NCBI GenBank assembly: GCA_009930445.1 | Contig: RZYD01000078.1 | Span: forward strand, 1 to 9,043 | Length of the DNA: 9,043 nucleotides | DNA from: Bacteroidia bacterium | GTDB lineage: Bacteria > Bacteroidota > Bacteroidia > Bacteroidales > BM520 | Direction: 5' to 3' | Part shown: positions 7,179 to 9,043 of the stretch, one piece after another | Layout of the letters: each line of letters starts with the position of its first letter | Position numbering within the stretch: the first letter of the stretch is position 1 | Made by a program: the position numbers and the translations under genes | Notes under the pieces: generated by a model | What the model saw: only the letters and a program-made list of their open reading frames with translations | What the model was told of the DNA's origin: nothing | Database searches by the model: none

Positions 7179-8227
7179 GACACAACCTCGAAGGCGACAA
7201 TCTCCTGCTCACACAACAGATCAGCCCGCTCACCTTGTTGCTGGCGACGATACCAAGCCAATGTTCGCTGAACTGCTTCCGGCAACGGCCAACGGGGCCT
7301 GTACCCCAACATATTCCGCGCCTTGGCAATATCCAAAGCCAGGTAGCCGGCTTCGTGTGGACCTTCGGATCCATCACTATATTGCACACGCCCCTCCCCA
7401 TAAGACGAAAGGGCCATTCCGATGACATCCTTTACGGTCGCGGACTCATGCGGCTCAGGACCGAAATTATACGCACCGGCAATCTCAGGTCGTGTCCAAA
7501 GCTGTTCCGCAAGCGCGAGATATCCGGCCAAAGGCTCCAGAACGTGCTGCCAAGGGCGGACCGACTGCGGACGGCGGACCACCAGGGTTTGACCGGACTG
7601 CCAGCAACGTACAGCGTCCGGAATAAGCCTGTCTTCTGACCAATCGCCACCGCCAATGACGTTGCCAGCTCGCGCACTGGCGACTGCTACGCCCTGTTGC
7701 CGCAGAAAGGCATCCCGATAACTGGCAATGACGATCTCGCTGGCGGCCTTACTCGCGCTATAGGGGTCATGCCCGCCAAGGGCATCACCTTCTCGGTACG
7801 GCCAAGGCCATTCATTGTTCTGATAGACCTTGTCCGTGGTAACCATGATCACGGCTTTGACCGTATCCAATCCACGGAGCGCATCCAGAACATTAGCCGA
7901 ACCCATCACATTGGTTGCAAAAGTCATGACGGGTTCTCGGTAGCTGGGCCGAACCAATGATTGGGCTGCAAGGTGTAAAACTATTTCCGGTCGCGCGCGC
8001 GTTATTAGGCCATGAAGCTTTTCTCGGTCAGTGATGTCGCAAAAAAAACTTTCGCAATAGCGATCAATCCCTGCGAGCGAGAACAAGTTCGGCTCGGTTA
8101 TCGGCGGCAAACTGATGCCAGTCACCCGTGCCCCCAGCTGATTGAGCCATAGAGTAAGCCAAGCTCCTTTGAAGCCCGTATGCCCGGTCAACAGGACGCG
8201 TTTACCGCGCCAAAATGGACGAGTCAC
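7175..8227 (-). CDS. rfbG: CDP-glucose 4,6-dehydratase
   Basis: This 350-residue extended SDR converts CDP-D-glucose to CDP-4-keto-6-deoxy-D-glucose (DdhB), the branch point to CDP-deoxysugars. It begins VTRPFWRGKRVLLTGHTGFKG, with the GHTGFKG NAD-binding loop at 15-21. Then come HLAAQSLV (85-92), TTDKVY (130-135, T-D-K active-site residues), YSASK (156-160, Y156 and K160), and GNVIGGGDWSEDRLIPD, a signature that separates this family from dTDP-glucose dehydratases. The frame is open up to an ATG at 8311, but I place the start at the GTG 8225-8227. That codon forms a GTGA overlap with the rfbF stop, has GGAAGG 7 bases upstream, and gives the usual short leader before W-x-G-K-R. The 28 extra residues of the longer version do not resemble the family. 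It is among the most GC-rich genes here (63% in 7501-7560). Confidence 0.95.
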   Translation of the reverse strand: MTRPFWRGKRVLLTGHTGFKGAWLTLWLNQLGARVTGISLPPITEPNLFSLAGIDRYCESFFCDITDREKLHGLITRARPEIVLHLAAQSLVRPSYREPVMTFATNVMGSANVLDALRGLDTVKAVIMVTTDKVYQNNEWPWPYREGDALGGHDPYSASKAASEIVIASYRDAFLRQQGVAVASARAGNVIGGGDWSEDRLIPDAVRCWQSGQTLVVRRPQSVRPWQHVLEPLAGYLALAEQLWTRPEIAGAYNFGPEPHESATVKDVIGMALSSYGEGRVQYSDGSEGPHEAGYLALDIAKARNMLGYRPRWPLPEAVQRTLAWYRRQQQGERADLLCEQEIVAFEVVS

Positions 8228-8997
8228 GACCAGACCTTCCAAGGTGCTTTCCCAGAAGCCCAAAGCTCTTCCAGCATGATCTTCTCGCGTAACGTGTCCA
8301 TCGGTTGCCAAAAACCACTATGCTCAAAAGCCATCAGTTGGCCCATGGATGCCAATTGATTGAGTGGCGCACCTTCCCAACCGCTCTGGTCATTTTCGAT
8401 CAAGTCCAAGCATTGCGGTGAAAGCACAAAAAAACCTCCATTGATAAGCCCACCATCCCCACGAGGTTTTTCCGTAAACGCAGTAACTTGGCTGTCGAGC
8501 ATTTGCAGCGCTCCATAACGACCGGGTGGCTGTACGGCTGTCACTGTGGCCCAACGACCATGTTGCCTGTGAAAATTAACTTGTTCTGCGACATTGATAT
8601 CTGCAACGCCATCACCGTAAGTAAAACAGAATAATTCATCGTCCTTTACATAATCAGCAACACGACGAAGACGACCACCAGTCAATGTGTTCTCGCCAGT
8701 ATCAACCAGCGTAACACGCCATGGTTCAGCATGTCGACAATGAACTTCCATTTCGTTTTTCTGCATATCAAAAGTAACATCAGACATATGCAAAAAATAA
8801 TTCGCAAAATATTCTTTAATGATATACCCTTTATAACCACAGCAAATTACGAAATCATTAACACCATGGTATGAATATATCTTCATTATATGCCACAAAA
8901 TTGGTTTTCCGCCTATTTCAATCATTGGTTTTGGTTTGAGATGCGTTTCTTCTGAGATACGTGTTCCGAGCCCACCAGCAAGAATGACTGCCTTCAT
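8224..8997 (-). CDS. rfbF: Glucose-1-phosphate cytidylyltransferase
   Basis: This 257-residue nucleotidyltransferase couples CTP with alpha-D-glucose 1-phosphate to give CDP-glucose and pyrophosphate (DdhA), the first committed step of CDP-deoxysugar synthesis in the cytoplasm. The sequence has MKAVILAGGLGTRISEET (1-18, G-G-x-G-T-R phosphate loop), LKPKPMIEIGGKPILWHIM (20-38), ICCGYKG (51-57), FTYGDGVAD (125-133, D129 for metal), FTEKP (174-178), NGGFFV (186-191) and FWQPMDT (229-235). This set is typical of RfbF and differs from RmlA. Length matches the family. The ATG at 8995-8997 has AAGGA 9 bases upstream. It shares GTGA with rfbG, so the two are coupled. The 5' third is AT-rich (30% GC in 8821-8880) and the rest near 48%. 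It is the first gene of the visible module; what lies upstream is outside the window. Confidence 0.96.
   Translation of the reverse strand: MKAVILAGGLGTRISEETHLKPKPMIEIGGKPILWHIMKIYSYHGVNDFVICCGYKGYIIKEYFANYFLHMSDVTFDMQKNEMEVHCRHAEPWRVTLVDTGENTLTGGRLRRVADYVKDDELFCFTYGDGVADINVAEQVNFHRQHGRWATVTAVQPPGRYGALQMLDSQVTAFTEKPRGDGGLINGGFFVLSPQCLDLIENDQSGWEGAPLNQLASMGQLMAFEHSGFWQPMDTLREKIMLEELWASGKAPWKVWS
8235..8240 (-). promoter_or_regulatory. Ribosome binding site that fixes the GTG start of rfbG
   Basis: GGAAGG on the minus strand lies inside the last codons of rfbF, 7 bases before the GTG at 8225-8227. Its position argues for the GTG start over the upstream ATG at 8311. Confidence 0.7.
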
Positions 8998-9006
8998 AAA
9001 TAAATA

Positions 9007-9011
9007 TCCTT
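9007..9011 (-). promoter_or_regulatory. Ribosome binding site of rfbF
   Basis: AAGGA on the minus strand, 9 bases before the ATG of rfbF. It is a good match to the Shine-Dalgarno consensus. Only 32 more bases are available upstream, so the promoter or the preceding gene cannot be judged. Confidence 0.7.
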
Positions 9012-9043
9012 GAGTATAAAGATATCGTTTTTTTGCGGAACTC

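Noticed and set aside
6988..7425. 145-codon open frame on the plus strand opposite the epimerase and rfbG
   Set aside because: It crosses two confident genes on the other strand and gives a low-complexity, arginine/proline-rich product typical of a spurious frame.
8228..8311. Longer N-terminus of RfbG starting at the ATG at 8311
   Set aside because: It overlaps rfbF by 88 bases and the added residues do not look like the family, while GTG at 8227 has a good ribosome binding site and a GTGA overlap.
9013..9018. TATACT upstream of rfbF resembling a -10 box
   Set aside because: No matching -35 hexamer lies at 16-18 bases, and the element almost touches the ribosome binding site, leaving a very short leader; the window ends too soon to decide.

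Overview
This window is part of a surface-polysaccharide (O-antigen or exopolysaccharide) biosynthesis locus of a Gram-negative bacterium, most likely a proteobacterium. That placement rests on protein style, the CDP-sugar genes and the Wzx-type flippase; I cannot name a genus. All ten recognisable genes lie on the minus strand, so transcription runs from position 9043 towards 1. They are tightly packed and probably form one operon that continues beyond both ends. I see no RNA gene, insertion sequence, CRISPR array, convincing intrinsic terminator or convincing promoter. The longest gene-free stretch is 132 bases (5266-5397).

In transcription order, the right half is a nucleotide-sugar module. 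It holds glucose-1-phosphate cytidylyltransferase (rfbF), CDP-glucose 4,6-dehydratase (rfbG), an RmlC-like 3,5-epimerase, a three-domain sugar C-methyltransferase, and, after the 132-base gap, an extended SDR sugar reductase/epimerase. The first four genes are joined by 4-base stop/start overlaps (GTGA, ATGA, ATGA), which argues for translational coupling and fixes the true starts of rfbG and the methyltransferase. Together they could make CDP-4-keto-6-deoxyglucose, epimerise it towards an L-sugar, add a branch methyl, and reduce the 4-keto group.

Next come a CmcI-family protein, which is probably a SAM-dependent methyltransferase despite the 'cephalosporin hydroxylase' family name, and a Wzx-type flippase. 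A GT2 glycosyltransferase, a GT-B fold glycosyltransferase and the first 38 codons of another GT2 enzyme follow. The proposed logic is that the CDP-activated branched 6-deoxysugar is added by one of the glycosyltransferases to an undecaprenyl-linked repeat unit, which Wzx then flips. A Wzy polymerase and chain-length regulator are not in the window.

Base composition is a mosaic. Sample 60-base lines give 63% GC in rfbG, 60% in the CmcI-like gene, 20% in the GT-B gene and 50% in the partial GT2 at the left edge. Some genes (rfbF, the CmcI-like gene, wzx) change composition internally, as expected for a recombining antigen locus. The main biological point is a candidate pathway for a C-methyl-branched CDP-6-deoxy-L-hexose, possibly also O-methylated, of the vinelose type.
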